A stretch of DNA of 64,000 nt from CAVQDV01 sp963711375 (GTDB lineage Bacteria > Pseudomonadota > Gammaproteobacteria > Coxiellales > Coxiellaceae): positions 2,542,001 through 2,606,000 of the forward strand of contig CAVQDV010000005.1 of assembly GCA_963711375.1 (NCBI GenBank), read 5' to 3'. Numbering within the stretch: the stretch's first letter is position 1; each line of letters begins with the position of its first letter. A program made the translations under genes and the position numbers. The notes below the pieces were generated by a model, which did not search any database, was not told where the DNA came from, and saw only the letters and a program-made list of their open reading frames with translations. Shown here in pieces: positions 36,003 through 44,172 of this stretch.

Positions 36003-37500
36003 GTCAAACCAAAATGAAAATGTCCGCCTTTTCTCCAAAATGAAAATGTCCCCTTTTCCATCGCTTAGACCTCCCTTCTTTAGCCCAAGGGTTCCCTGCT
36101 TTCTTGCCCTGAGCTAGCTGGTTTGAACCACCTGGGCTTAAACTGCCCCCAGGGGGTCTTATGTCTATTTTGCGTTGACATTTTGGAACGCGCCACGCAA
36201 TCGATTCCTCGTTTCTTCTTCGCTACCCTCACCGGGCGCTCTATTAAAATGAAAGGAATCTTTGATTCCTTGTACCATAAGGAAATAGAACCATCTAAAT
36301 GCTTCTTGACGGTGACTTTCTGCTTAGGCTGAACCCGTGCCTTCTTTTCAATTTGGTAATGTTTATTTTCAAATTGAATAGTCCAATCATTTTTAACTTC
36401 CCTAGTGAATTCCCAGCATAAAATGTCATCTAAATTATTTTCTGCCCGCAAAGGGATGTGTGCATCTTCAGGGTTTGATGCTTCTTTCGCAAATTTCGCA
36501 TTGAGTTTATTCACAAATCCTTCACTTAACATGGCGTTGGCTTCTTCGATCGTTTTAATTTTTTTAAGCTTAAGTTCTTTTACAAAACGGTCCTGATAAA
36601 CAGCATGATTTCTTTCAACACGTCCTTTTGCTTGTGGAGAATAAGCTTTGATTATTTCAATGCCTAATTTTTTACAGGCTTTTGAAAAATGCGTTAGCCA
36701 CTCGGGTTCAACAAACTCCTCTCCCTCTTCGTGACGCAAGGATTTTGGGGACACATATAAACTCTTTAAATCCACATAAATAGCTAAAGGAATTCCCGCT
36801 TCTTGTATCCACCATTTTAACAGAGCAAAGGCCGCTCGCGTGGTCTCTCCCTCATCTAGAATTGCCATGGTTTTTCCCGTGGCATCATCCACCATATTCA
36901 TCAAACATTGTTTTTTATCAACGCCCTCAAGCCACGCATGTATCGAACCATCTAATTGCAGCAGTTCGCCGAATCGAGCACGTCGCGTTCGCTGTTTACG
37001 GTGCGTTTTTCGGATACGTCGTGGAAGCCATAATTTCGCCGCTTTTAACCACAGTCTTAAGGTTTCGGGGTGAACGTTGAGATGATCCTCCTCTTCTAAT
37101 TTTTCAGAGGCGAATGTAGGCCCAAAATCCAAATATTTTTCCCGGTAAATCCCCAATATCTTTTCCTTCTTGTCTGCTGGATAAGTGCGTGAGGAGGTTT
37201 TACCACGACTTTTGTGGACTAGTCCTTTGTCACCATTCGCTTTGTAAACAGCAAAAATTCGTCGAAACTGTCTACTGCTTATAGCTAGCCGCTTTTTAGC
37301 ATCCCTTTTGCTTATAAAGCCTGCTATCACTTGATCCAGCAGCGCTTTGCGCTGCCGCTCCTTTTTATTCATAATGAGTCTGTCCTCCATTGGAAGCTAT
37401 CTCCTGTTGTCTATTGTTGAACAACAACAGGGTAGCTAGTTTTTCAAATGGGGGACATTTTCATTTTGGTCAAAAGCGGACATTATCATTTTGGAATGAC
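36003..37500 (-). mobile_element. IS1202-like (ISNCY) insertion sequence
   Basis: A 1498-bp element between two copies of an 18-bp direct repeat. Its ends are inverted repeats starting GTC. Each carries two tandem copies of a CCAAAATGAAAATGTCC box (left 36009-36025 and 36035-36051; right, inverted, 37453-37469 and 37478-37494), likely the transposase binding sites. The long target duplication agrees with the IS1202 family, whose subgroups are known for unusually long duplications. It contains one transposase gene and looks intact and young. Confidence 0.82.
36080..37390 (-). CDS. IS1202-like (ISNCY family) DDE transposase
   Basis: 436 aa from the ATG at 37390 behind AGGAG. An N-terminal HTH region (about 10-60, KRDAKKRLAISSRQFRRI) and a second HTH-like stretch (HPETLRLWLKAA) precede an integrase core with the first Asp in LLQLDGSIHAW, the second in AIYVDLKSLYVSP and the Glu in GRVERNHAVYQDRFV. 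The C-terminal part (FENKHYQIEKKARVQPKQKVTV) is the usual Mu-type beta barrel. No lesion is seen. It moves the surrounding element by cut-and-paste or copy-type transposition. Confidence 0.9.
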   Translation of the reverse strand: MEDRLIMNKKERQRKALLDQVIAGFISKRDAKKRLAISSRQFRRIFAVYKANGDKGLVHKSRGKTSSRTYPADKKEKILGIYREKYLDFGPTFASEKLEEEDHLNVHPETLRLWLKAAKLWLPRRIRKTHRKQRTRRARFGELLQLDGSIHAWLEGVDKKQCLMNMVDDATGKTMAILDEGETTRAAFALLKWWIQEAGIPLAIYVDLKSLYVSPKSLRHEEGEEFVEPEWLTHFSKACKKLGIEIIKAYSPQAKGRVERNHAVYQDRFVKELKLKKIKTIEEANAMLSEGFVNKLNAKFAKEASNPEDAHIPLRAENNLDDILCWEFTREVKNDWTIQFENKHYQIEKKARVQPKQKVTVKKHLDGSISLWYKESKIPFILIERPVRVAKKKRGIDCVARSKMSTQNRHKTPWGQFKPRWFKPASSGQESREPLG

Positions 37501-37518
37501 ATGGTTTTAAAAGATTGT
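37501..37518. repeat. 18-bp target site duplication, right copy
   Basis: Same 18 bp as 35985-36002. Removing the element and one copy would restore an uninterrupted spacer between csrA and tRNA-Ser. Confidence 0.85.
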
Positions 37519-37627
37519 TTCAAGGGTGATTTAGCTTTTTGATTGGCTTGATAATTGTGTGCAAAAAAGCTCATCTCCTTTATTGCATGCACGAAGCATC
37601 AATTAACAGGAAGAAGCGGAAATAGCT

Positions 37628-37680
37628 AAAAAAAGCCCTCTCCAGAACTCCCTAGATTTCTAACGAAGTTGTTGAGAGGG
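37628..37680 (-). terminator. Rho-independent terminator of csrA
   Basis: On the minus strand CCCTCTC (37680-37674) pairs with GAGAGGG (37642-37636), followed by C and seven T. It lies 20 bp after the csrA stop. Confidence 0.75.
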
Positions 37681-37699
37681 TACTAAAAACAAAGCAAGA

Positions 37700-37915
37700 T
37701 CACTGATTTCCTGGCTCTTCAGGCTCTTCTGAAGGCTTTCCACCACCCATTTTTTCTTGCTGAATGCGCTGGTAAATTTCTTCCCGATGAACAGAGACCT
37801 CCTTAGGGGCATCTATGCCCAATCGTACTTGATTTCCCTTTATCCCTAAAACGGTGATTTTTACGTCGTCCCCTATAATTACCGATTCACTAATTCGTCT
37901 AGTTAATATAAGCAT
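37700..37915 (-). CDS. csrA: Carbon storage regulator CsrA
   Basis: 71 aa. MLILTRRISESVIIGDDVKITVLGIKGNQVRLGIDAPKEVSVHREEIYQRI is a textbook CsrA, including Arg44-type VHREEIY needed to bind GGA loops in mRNAs. The last 16 residues (GGGKPSEEPEEPGNQ) form a longer acidic tail than in E. coli. It is a dimeric translational regulator, in Legionella and Coxiella relatives a switch between growth phases. An AGGAGAGG site precedes the ATG. It follows lysC by about 130 bp and probably has its own promoter there. Confidence 0.96.
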   Translation of the reverse strand: MLILTRRISESVIIGDDVKITVLGIKGNQVRLGIDAPKEVSVHREEIYQRIQQEKMGGGKPSEEPEEPGNQ

Positions 37916-38046
37916 CTTTCCTCTCCTTTTCCTATTCCTCTCAATGCGATATAAATTTCTTCTTAAGTATTAAATTAAATTTATTTTTCGCTCCTAGGTA
38001 CATTGTAGTACATAAAAAAGAAAGTGGGTTTTACTAGAAAAAGGTA

Positions 38047-39285
38047 TTATTTTAGAAGGACTTGGGAATTTTGATGGAGCTGAAAGGCTGAATGCAGAAG
38101 CTGAGCGCCCTGCTCCAGGTGGATCTCATCAATAACTACCGAAATTTTAATCTCAGAAGAGGTGATTAAGTGAATTTTAATCCCCTTTTCAGACAGGGTA
38201 TGCAGCATTTTTGCTGCAACACCAGCATGAGAGCGCATTCCACTACCAACAAGAGAGAGCTTAGCTATTGCATCATCGCCATAAATATTTTTAGCTTGTA
38301 GTTTAGTTCCAATGTCTTTCATGAGATCAAGGGTTCGCAGATAATCTTCACTGTGGACTGTAAAGCTAAAATCGACCGCCTGGTCACCCATTGGAATATT
38401 TTGAACCAACATATCAACATCGATCCTAGCCTGGCTTAACGCCTCTAAGATTTGCGCAGAAGGATTTAAAAGTTGTGGCAAACCGAGAATAGAGAGCTTG
38501 GCCTGATTACGGTCCAAAGCAATTCCGGAAACTTGAGGCTTATCAGCATCATCTAAAGAAAACTTAATTAAAGTTCCAGGACCTGATTGAAAAGTAGAAA
38601 GTACTCGCAAAGGCACATTATGCTTATTCGCAAATTCTACTGAACGAATTTGCAAAACTTTAGCTCCAAGACTCGAAAGCTCTAGCATCTCATCAAAGGT
38701 CACGGTGGGTAATAATCGAGCTTCATGAACCACATTGGGATCCGTGGTATAAACCCCTTCAACATCAGTATAAATCTGACATTCATCCGCATGCAAAGCG
38801 GCAGCAACTGCCACACCAGTCATGTCGGAACCACCACGTCCCAAAGTGGTAATATTTCCATGATCATCCACACCCTGAAATCCGGTGATGACGGGAATAA
38901 TGCCAGCGAATAGATCGCGTTTAAGTGCAGAGGTTTCAATATTTAAAATATTCGCTTTACAAAAATGGCTATCGGTTCGAATGGAAATTTGAGCGGCATT
39001 AAAAGATCGTGCTGGCATGCCAATTTTTTGTAGCATCATACTAAGCAGCGAAGCAGAAACCTGCTCGCCAGTCGAAACTAAGGCATCGTATTCACGAGAA
39101 TTAGGCTGGGCGGAAATCGATTTTGCTAAATTGACAAGCTTATCGGTTTCCCCTTGCATGGCAGAAACGACAACGACGACATCGTGACCAAGCCGACGAG
39201 TGTTCGCCACAATTTCGGCAACATTCTCAATCCTGGCCAAATCACCTACTGAACTTCCACCAAACTTTTGTACTATTAATGCCAT
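38047..39285 (-). CDS. lysC: Aspartate kinase
   Basis: 412 aa, the size of monofunctional aspartokinases in Pseudomonas and Legionella. The start MALIVQKFGGSSVGD is the KFGGTS-type ATP/aspartate motif. GFQGVDDHGNITTLGRGGSDMTGVAVA is the substrate loop, and two ACT domains follow (about 265-400: AKLSILGLP..., AKLSLVGSGMRSHAGVAAKML) for allosteric control by end products. It makes aspartyl phosphate for lysine, threonine, methionine and cell-wall diaminopimelate. It is located between alaS and csrA on the same strand, the classic gammaproteobacterial order. Confidence 0.96.
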   Translation of the reverse strand: MALIVQKFGGSSVGDLARIENVAEIVANTRRLGHDVVVVVSAMQGETDKLVNLAKSISAQPNSREYDALVSTGEQVSASLLSMMLQKIGMPARSFNAAQISIRTDSHFCKANILNIETSALKRDLFAGIIPVITGFQGVDDHGNITTLGRGGSDMTGVAVAAALHADECQIYTDVEGVYTTDPNVVHEARLLPTVTFDEMLELSSLGAKVLQIRSVEFANKHNVPLRVLSTFQSGPGTLIKFSLDDADKPQVSGIALDRNQAKLSILGLPQLLNPSAQILEALSQARIDVDMLVQNIPMGDQAVDFSFTVHSEDYLRTLDLMKDIGTKLQAKNIYGDDAIAKLSLVGSGMRSHAGVAAKMLHTLSEKGIKIHLITSSEIKISVVIDEIHLEQGAQLLHSAFQLHQNSQVLLK

Positions 39286-39356
39286 GATTAAACCTCTGTC
39301 TTGCTCTTTAAGCTTTCTTTAGCACGATTACCTTGTAAGTGTGACAAGGTACAAGC

Positions 39357-41960
39357 CTAATTGGTATTTTGAACCTTTTCCCGAACCCATTCAACTACCG
39401 AGGACAGAGCTGCAGGTAATTCAGAAGGTTTATCCCCACCGCCTTGGGCAAAATCGGGGCGACCACCGCCCTTTCCACCTACTTGATTGGCTACCTGATT
39501 TAAAAGCTGCGTGGCATTAAAGTAAGATAAACATTCTTTTGTCACACCAGCCACAATTTGAATTTTATCGTCTCGGACGGAAGACAATACAATAGCGGCC
39601 GCCCCTAATTCTTGCTTTAAATTATCCATCATTTTTCGAAGGGTCTCAGTATCGCCCGAGGAAAGTTGAGTGGCTAATACTTGTATGCCGTCCACCGCCG
39701 TTGCTTTAGAGGAAAGCGAATCACTTTGTTGATTCGCCATTTGCTGCTTAAATTGATCAATAATTTTTTCAAATTGTCGATTTTGATCAAGAAGCTTTTC
39801 TATTTTTTCAGAAACACTTTCTCGTTTTACCTTTAAAATTTCGGCAATTTTATCCAGCTGGGATACATTGCGCTCTACCCACAGCAAAGCTTCTACACCC
39901 GTCAGCGCTTCTATTCGACGAATACCCGAAGCCACGGCTGATTCAGAAATAATTTTAAATAAACCAATATCTCCTGTGCGAGTCACATGCGTTCCGCCAC
40001 ACACTTCCTTTGAAAAATCGCCCATTTTTATCACTCGAACCACATCAGCATATTTTTCACCAAAAAGGGCCAGCGCCCCTTGGCTACGGGCCTGATCAAT
40101 GGAACCTTCGCTTAAATGAGATTCATTATTTTCGCGAATCTGTTGATTCACTAATTGTTCGATAGCTTGTAACTGCTCTAAAGTAACGGGTTTTGTATGA
40201 GTAAAATCGAAACGCAAACGTCGCGCTTCAACCAAAGACCCCTTTTGCATAACATGCTCGCCTAATATTCGACGCAAAGCTTCGTGTAATAAATGAGTCG
40301 CTGAGTGATTTAATACAATGGCTTGTCGACTGGGGTCAACCTCTGCTTTTACCGAGGAATTAATCGATAATTCACCCGATTCCATTTGACCATAGTGCAA
40401 ATACACTTTTCCTAATTTTTGCGTATCCTTCACACGGAAGCGGCCCTGATTAATATATAAATATCCATTATCACCCACTTGCCCACCGGATTCTGCATAA
40501 AAAGGGGTGCGATCTAAAACCACTATACCCGCATCACCCGCTTTTAAATCATGTACTGGTTTTTCATCGACAAATAAAGCGATAACCTTGCCTTCATCCG
40601 ATACATTTTCGTAGCCTGTAAATTCTGTTTGGCCGCTAATATGCAATTGTTTCACACGTTCCATGCTAAATTGCTGCGAAGCTTGCGATTGCGCACGCTG
40701 CTCTTCCATCGCGGTTTCGAAACCTTCTTCATCAATCGTTAAATGACGTTCGCGTGCAATATCGGCTGTTAAATCCGGGGGGAATCCATAAGTATCATAC
40801 AAAGTAAAAACTACCTGGCCAGGAATTTCGCTGCCTTTTAAATTTTTTATTTCTTGATCAAATATTTTTAAGCCTTTTTCCAAGGTGCTAGCAAACTGCT
40901 CTTCTTCCATTAATAAAAATTCTTCAATAATGGATTGACGAGCTTTTAATTCAGGGTAGGCATCGCCCATAATTTCCACAAGGGGCCTCACCATTTTATA
41001 AAAAAATGGCTCGCTTTTCCCTAATTTATATCCATGACGAATGGCACGGCGAATAATTCGGCGCAGGACATAACCACGACCTTCATTACTGGGTATAACA
41101 CCATCCACCACTAAAAATGAGCAAGATCGAATATGATCCACGATCACGCGCATAGAAGTATTTGTAAAATCATTTACGTGAATAATTTTTGAAAGCGAAC
41201 TTAATAAATGCTTAAAAATATCGGTTTCATAATTATCATGAACACCTTGTAAAACGGAGGCCACGCGTTCTAAGCCCATGCCAGTGTCCACGCTCGGCTT
41301 CGGCAATTGTGTAAGTTTTCCAGTAATATCTCGGTTATACTGCATAAAAACGAGATTCCAAATTTCGACATATCGGTCGCCATCTTCATCGGGAGAACCA
41401 GGAGGACCACCGGGAATTTCCGGGCCATGATCATAAAATATTTCTGTGCAGGGTCCGCAGGGTCCTGTGTCACCCATTTGCCAAAAATTATCTTTTTCGC
41501 CACAGCGAGAAAAACGCTCTGGTGAGACTTTCATTTCGTTTAACCAAATATTTTCCGTCTCCTTGTCTTCTTTATAAACAGTAATCCATAGACGATCTTT
41601 TGAAATCTTAAATACCTCGGTAATTAGCGTCCAGGCAAACTGTATGGCCTCACGTTTAAAATAATCGCCGAAACTGAAATTTCCGAGCATTTCGAAGAAA
41701 GTATGGTGGCGCTTCGTGTAGCCCACATTTTCTAAATCGTTATGCTTGCCGCCAGCTCGAACGCAACGTTGCGCGGTTGTGGCACGAGTATAGGGGCGCT
41801 CATCAATGCCTAAAAAAACATCTTTAAATTGCACCATTCCAGAATTGGTGAATAATAAGGTTTGATCGTTCTGTGGAATTAAAGAACTCGTAGGCACGAT
41901 GGTATGACCATTTTGTTTGTAAAAATCTAAAAATGCCTTACGAATTTCATTGCTATTCAT
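39357..41960 (-). CDS. alaS: Alanyl-tRNA synthetase
   Basis: 867 aa from the ATG at 41960, which has GGAG 9 nt upstream and gives the usual MNSNEIRKAFLDFYKQNGH start; an upstream in-frame ATG would run far into recX. Order: class II catalytic core (TTAQRCVRAGGKHNDLENVG, motif 2 region), editing domain with zinc-binding HSATHLLHEAL and CGGTH, coiled coil, and C-terminal C-Ala domain with GGKGGGRPDFAQGGG. It charges tRNA-Ala and clears mis-acylated Ser/Gly. It overlaps the end of recX by 8 nt. Confidence 0.97.
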   Translation of the reverse strand: MNSNEIRKAFLDFYKQNGHTIVPTSSLIPQNDQTLLFTNSGMVQFKDVFLGIDERPYTRATTAQRCVRAGGKHNDLENVGYTKRHHTFFEMLGNFSFGDYFKREAIQFAWTLITEVFKISKDRLWITVYKEDKETENIWLNEMKVSPERFSRCGEKDNFWQMGDTGPCGPCTEIFYDHGPEIPGGPPGSPDEDGDRYVEIWNLVFMQYNRDITGKLTQLPKPSVDTGMGLERVASVLQGVHDNYETDIFKHLLSSLSKIIHVNDFTNTSMRVIVDHIRSCSFLVVDGVIPSNEGRGYVLRRIIRRAIRHGYKLGKSEPFFYKMVRPLVEIMGDAYPELKARQSIIEEFLLMEEEQFASTLEKGLKIFDQEIKNLKGSEIPGQVVFTLYDTYGFPPDLTADIARERHLTIDEEGFETAMEEQRAQSQASQQFSMERVKQLHISGQTEFTGYENVSDEGKVIALFVDEKPVHDLKAGDAGIVVLDRTPFYAESGGQVGDNGYLYINQGRFRVKDTQKLGKVYLHYGQMESGELSINSSVKAEVDPSRQAIVLNHSATHLLHEALRRILGEHVMQKGSLVEARRLRFDFTHTKPVTLEQLQAIEQLVNQQIRENNESHLSEGSIDQARSQGALALFGEKYADVVRVIKMGDFSKEVCGGTHVTRTGDIGLFKIISESAVASGIRRIEALTGVEALLWVERNVSQLDKIAEILKVKRESVSEKIEKLLDQNRQFEKIIDQFKQQMANQQSDSLSSKATAVDGIQVLATQLSSGDTETLRKMMDNLKQELGAAAIVLSSVRDDKIQIVAGVTKECLSYFNATQLLNQVANQVGGKGGGRPDFAQGGGDKPSELPAALSSVVEWVREKVQNTN

Positions 41961-42399
41961 AGTGTTTTTCTCCATTGCGAGTGAGCTCAATTATATCGTT
42001 TATCGAAAATCCTCGACTGAGTAAAAATCGTTGTTGTTTGCCTAAGGTTTTTCCATCTTGCGGTTTTTCACCGCGGAATTTTCGTTGCCATAGCTGTTGC
42101 AAAGCCGAGCACCAATCAACTCTGGATAAATAATCCGAATAAATAGCCTCGGGAATACCTCTTTGGCGTAAGTCTACTATTACACGTCGAGGTCCATAAC
42201 CTGCCATTCGACGAGCTTCAATAAAATGTTCTGCAAAACGATCATCGCTTTGCAAATTATCATTTGTTAATTTTTCCAATACCGGAAGAATTTCGTCCTT
42301 TTCGTAGCCTTTTTGCCGGAGTTTTTGAAGAAGTTCTTGGCGCGAGTGTTCTCTTCGCGCCAAGTAATTCATCGCCTGCTCTCGCAAGCTTTTCATCAA
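41953..42399 (-). CDS. recX: RecX regulatory protein
   Basis: 148 aa. The three-helix repeats of RecX are plain: AMNYLARREHSRQELLQKLRQKGY, VLEKLTNDNLQSDDRFAEHFIEAR and GPRRVIVDLRQRGI. RecX binds RecA filaments and limits them. It starts 6 nt after recA, so it is co-transcribed with its target. The start could be the first or second Met (42399 or 42396). Confidence 0.94.
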   Translation of the reverse strand: MMKSLREQAMNYLARREHSRQELLQKLRQKGYEKDEILPVLEKLTNDNLQSDDRFAEHFIEARRMAGYGPRRVIVDLRQRGIPEAIYSDYLSRVDWCSALQQLWQRKFRGEKPQDGKTLGKQQRFLLSRGFSINDIIELTRNGEKHYE

Positions 42400-42405
42400 A
42401 GCTCC

Positions 42406-43440
42406 CTACTCAATTTCGGCAGCGAGTTCTTCAGATGGCGCCGATTTTGTAAGCGGAACTAATAATTGCTTGCGCAGGTTGGCTTCTATTTCTTGCGCGA
42501 TTTCAGGATGTTCTTTCAAATATTGGCGGGCATTATCTTTGCCTTGGCCAATTTTAGCGCCCTGATAGCTATACCACGCGCCCGATTTTTCAATCAAGCC
42601 ATGATTAGAGCCCAATTCAATAATTTCACCTTCTCGAGAAATTCCTTCACCATATAAAATATCAAAATCGGTTTGACGAAAGGGAGGAGCCACTTTATTT
42701 TTGACGACTTTTACGCGCGTTTCACTGCCCATAATTTCGTCGCCTTTTTTAATAGAGCCTACGCGACGAATATCTAAGCGCACGGAGGCGTAGAATTTTA
42801 AGGCATTTCCGCCGGTGGTGGTTTCAGGATTTCCAAACATCACGCCAATTTTCATACGAATTTGGTTGATGAAAATCACGAGGGTATTGGAACGCTTGAT
42901 ATTTCCGGTGAGTTTACGCAAGGCTTGCGACATTAATCGTGCTTGCAGCCCCATATGAGAATCGCCCATTTCACCTTCAATTTCCGCTTTTGGTGTTAAT
43001 GCGGCAACGGAATCCACAACAACCATATCCACCGCTCCAGATCGAACAAGCATATCGGTAATTTCTAAACCCTGCTCGCCAGTATCGGGCTGGGAAATTA
43101 ATAGATCATTGATGTTTACACCGAGTTTTGCCGCATAAACAGGATCAAGGGCGTGTTCAGCATCCACAAAGGCCGCCGTGCCACCCATTTTTTGACATTG
43201 TGCGATGGTTTGCAGAGTTAGCGTGGTTTTACCAGACGCTTCTGGTCCATAAATTTCAACAACACGGCCGCGTGGCAAGCCACCAACGCCGAGCGCGATA
43301 TCTAAACCCAAAGATCCGGTGGATATTGCTTCGATATCACGGATGCCGCTGCCGTCGCCTAAACGCATGACAGACCCTTTTCCAAATTGACGCTCAATCT
43401 GACTTAATGCCGCGGATAAAGCCTTTTTCTTATCTTCCAT
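42406..43440 (-). CDS. recA: Recombinase RecA
   Basis: 344 aa. Walker A GPEASGKTT at 65-73, Walker B MVVVDSVAAL, loop L1 MGLQARLMSQALRKL, and L2 IRMKIGVMFGNPETTTGG are all standard. Start MEDKKKALSAALSQIERQFGKGSVMRLG. It forms filaments on single-stranded DNA for recombination and for SOS cleavage of LexA/CI-like repressors, possibly including the S24 repressor of the island. AGGAG sits close to the ATG. I did not find a convincing LexA box in the 60 bp upstream. Confidence 0.98.
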   Translation of the reverse strand: MEDKKKALSAALSQIERQFGKGSVMRLGDGSGIRDIEAISTGSLGLDIALGVGGLPRGRVVEIYGPEASGKTTLTLQTIAQCQKMGGTAAFVDAEHALDPVYAAKLGVNINDLLISQPDTGEQGLEITDMLVRSGAVDMVVVDSVAALTPKAEIEGEMGDSHMGLQARLMSQALRKLTGNIKRSNTLVIFINQIRMKIGVMFGNPETTTGGNALKFYASVRLDIRRVGSIKKGDEIMGSETRVKVVKNKVAPPFRQTDFDILYGEGISREGEIIELGSNHGLIEKSGAWYSYQGAKIGQGKDNARQYLKEHPEIAQEIEANLRKQLLVPLTKSAPSEELAAEIE

Positions 43441-43570
43441 TGTTGCTCCTGTTTGATCATAAAAATTCGTGGAGGCTATTATTCCACATTCCTACTTAGA
43501 AAAACATAGTGCGGAAATTCAAGAAGCCCGGCTAAAAAAAAAAGCTGGCAAGGAACTCTTGTCCCCCTCA

Positions 43571-43615
43571 CCCATCGCGCTTTCAGCGCGCTGACCTCTC
43601 CCGCAAGGGGAGAGG
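43571..43615. repeat. Two adjacent hairpins after pncC
   Basis: CGCGC-TTTCA-GCGCG (43576-43590) and CCTCTCCC-GCAA-GGGAGAGG (43595-43615). The second starts right after the pncC stop and can end its transcript, though no T run follows. GC-rich palindromes of this style are commonly dispersed in genomes, and a smaller one is at 61770. Confidence 0.55.
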
Positions 43616-44104
43616 TTAATTTGAAACTTCTTTCAATAACCAGTTTAAGGCAAAGGTAACCGAAGATTTTTGGACCTGATGGCGATCCCCAGGAAAATGT
43701 TTTACTTCGGCCGAAACAGCCCCATTTTTTCTGGCTAATCCAAACCAAACGGTTCCTACGGGTTTTTCATCAGTCCCTCCACCTGGGCCCGCAATTCCAG
43801 TAATACTCATGCTGATATTGGCATGGCTATTTTTAAGTGCACCTAAAGCCATTTCACGCGCTGTTTCTTCGCTAACCGCACCGTATTTTTCCAGGGTTTC
43901 GGCTTGCACACCCAATAATTCCATTTTAGAGTCGTTACTATAAGTAACAAAACCTCGCTCAAACCAAGCTGAGGCTCCTGGTATCGCTGTAATGGCTTGG
44001 GCTAAGCCGCCACCGGTACAGGATTCTGCAAAGGCCAGGCAAAGCCCTTGGCTTTCCAGGGCTAATCCCAATTGCTGACTTAATTCGTAGTGCTCTTTTG
44101 ACAT
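43616..44104 (-). CDS. pncC: Nicotinamide-nucleotide amidase (CinA C-terminal type)
   Basis: 162 aa. It consists only of the CinA C-terminal domain: AFAESCTGGGLAQAITAIPGASAWFERGFVTYSN at the start with the catalytic Ser of ESCTGG, EETAREMALGALKNSHANISMSITGIAGPGG, and KPVGTVWFG. It hydrolyses NMN to nicotinate mononucleotide for NAD recycling. It lies just upstream of recA in the transcription order, as in many gammaproteobacteria, separated by about 175 bp with two hairpins. Confidence 0.93.
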   Translation of the reverse strand: MSKEHYELSQQLGLALESQGLCLAFAESCTGGGLAQAITAIPGASAWFERGFVTYSNDSKMELLGVQAETLEKYGAVSEETAREMALGALKNSHANISMSITGIAGPGGGTDEKPVGTVWFGLARKNGAVSAEVKHFPGDRHQVQKSSVTFALNWLLKEVSN

Positions 44105-44172
44105 ATGAAATCAAAGTAGCATGAAAATAGTACGTTTGTTAAGATCATCGCAAAACTCATAAGGAATTTTAC

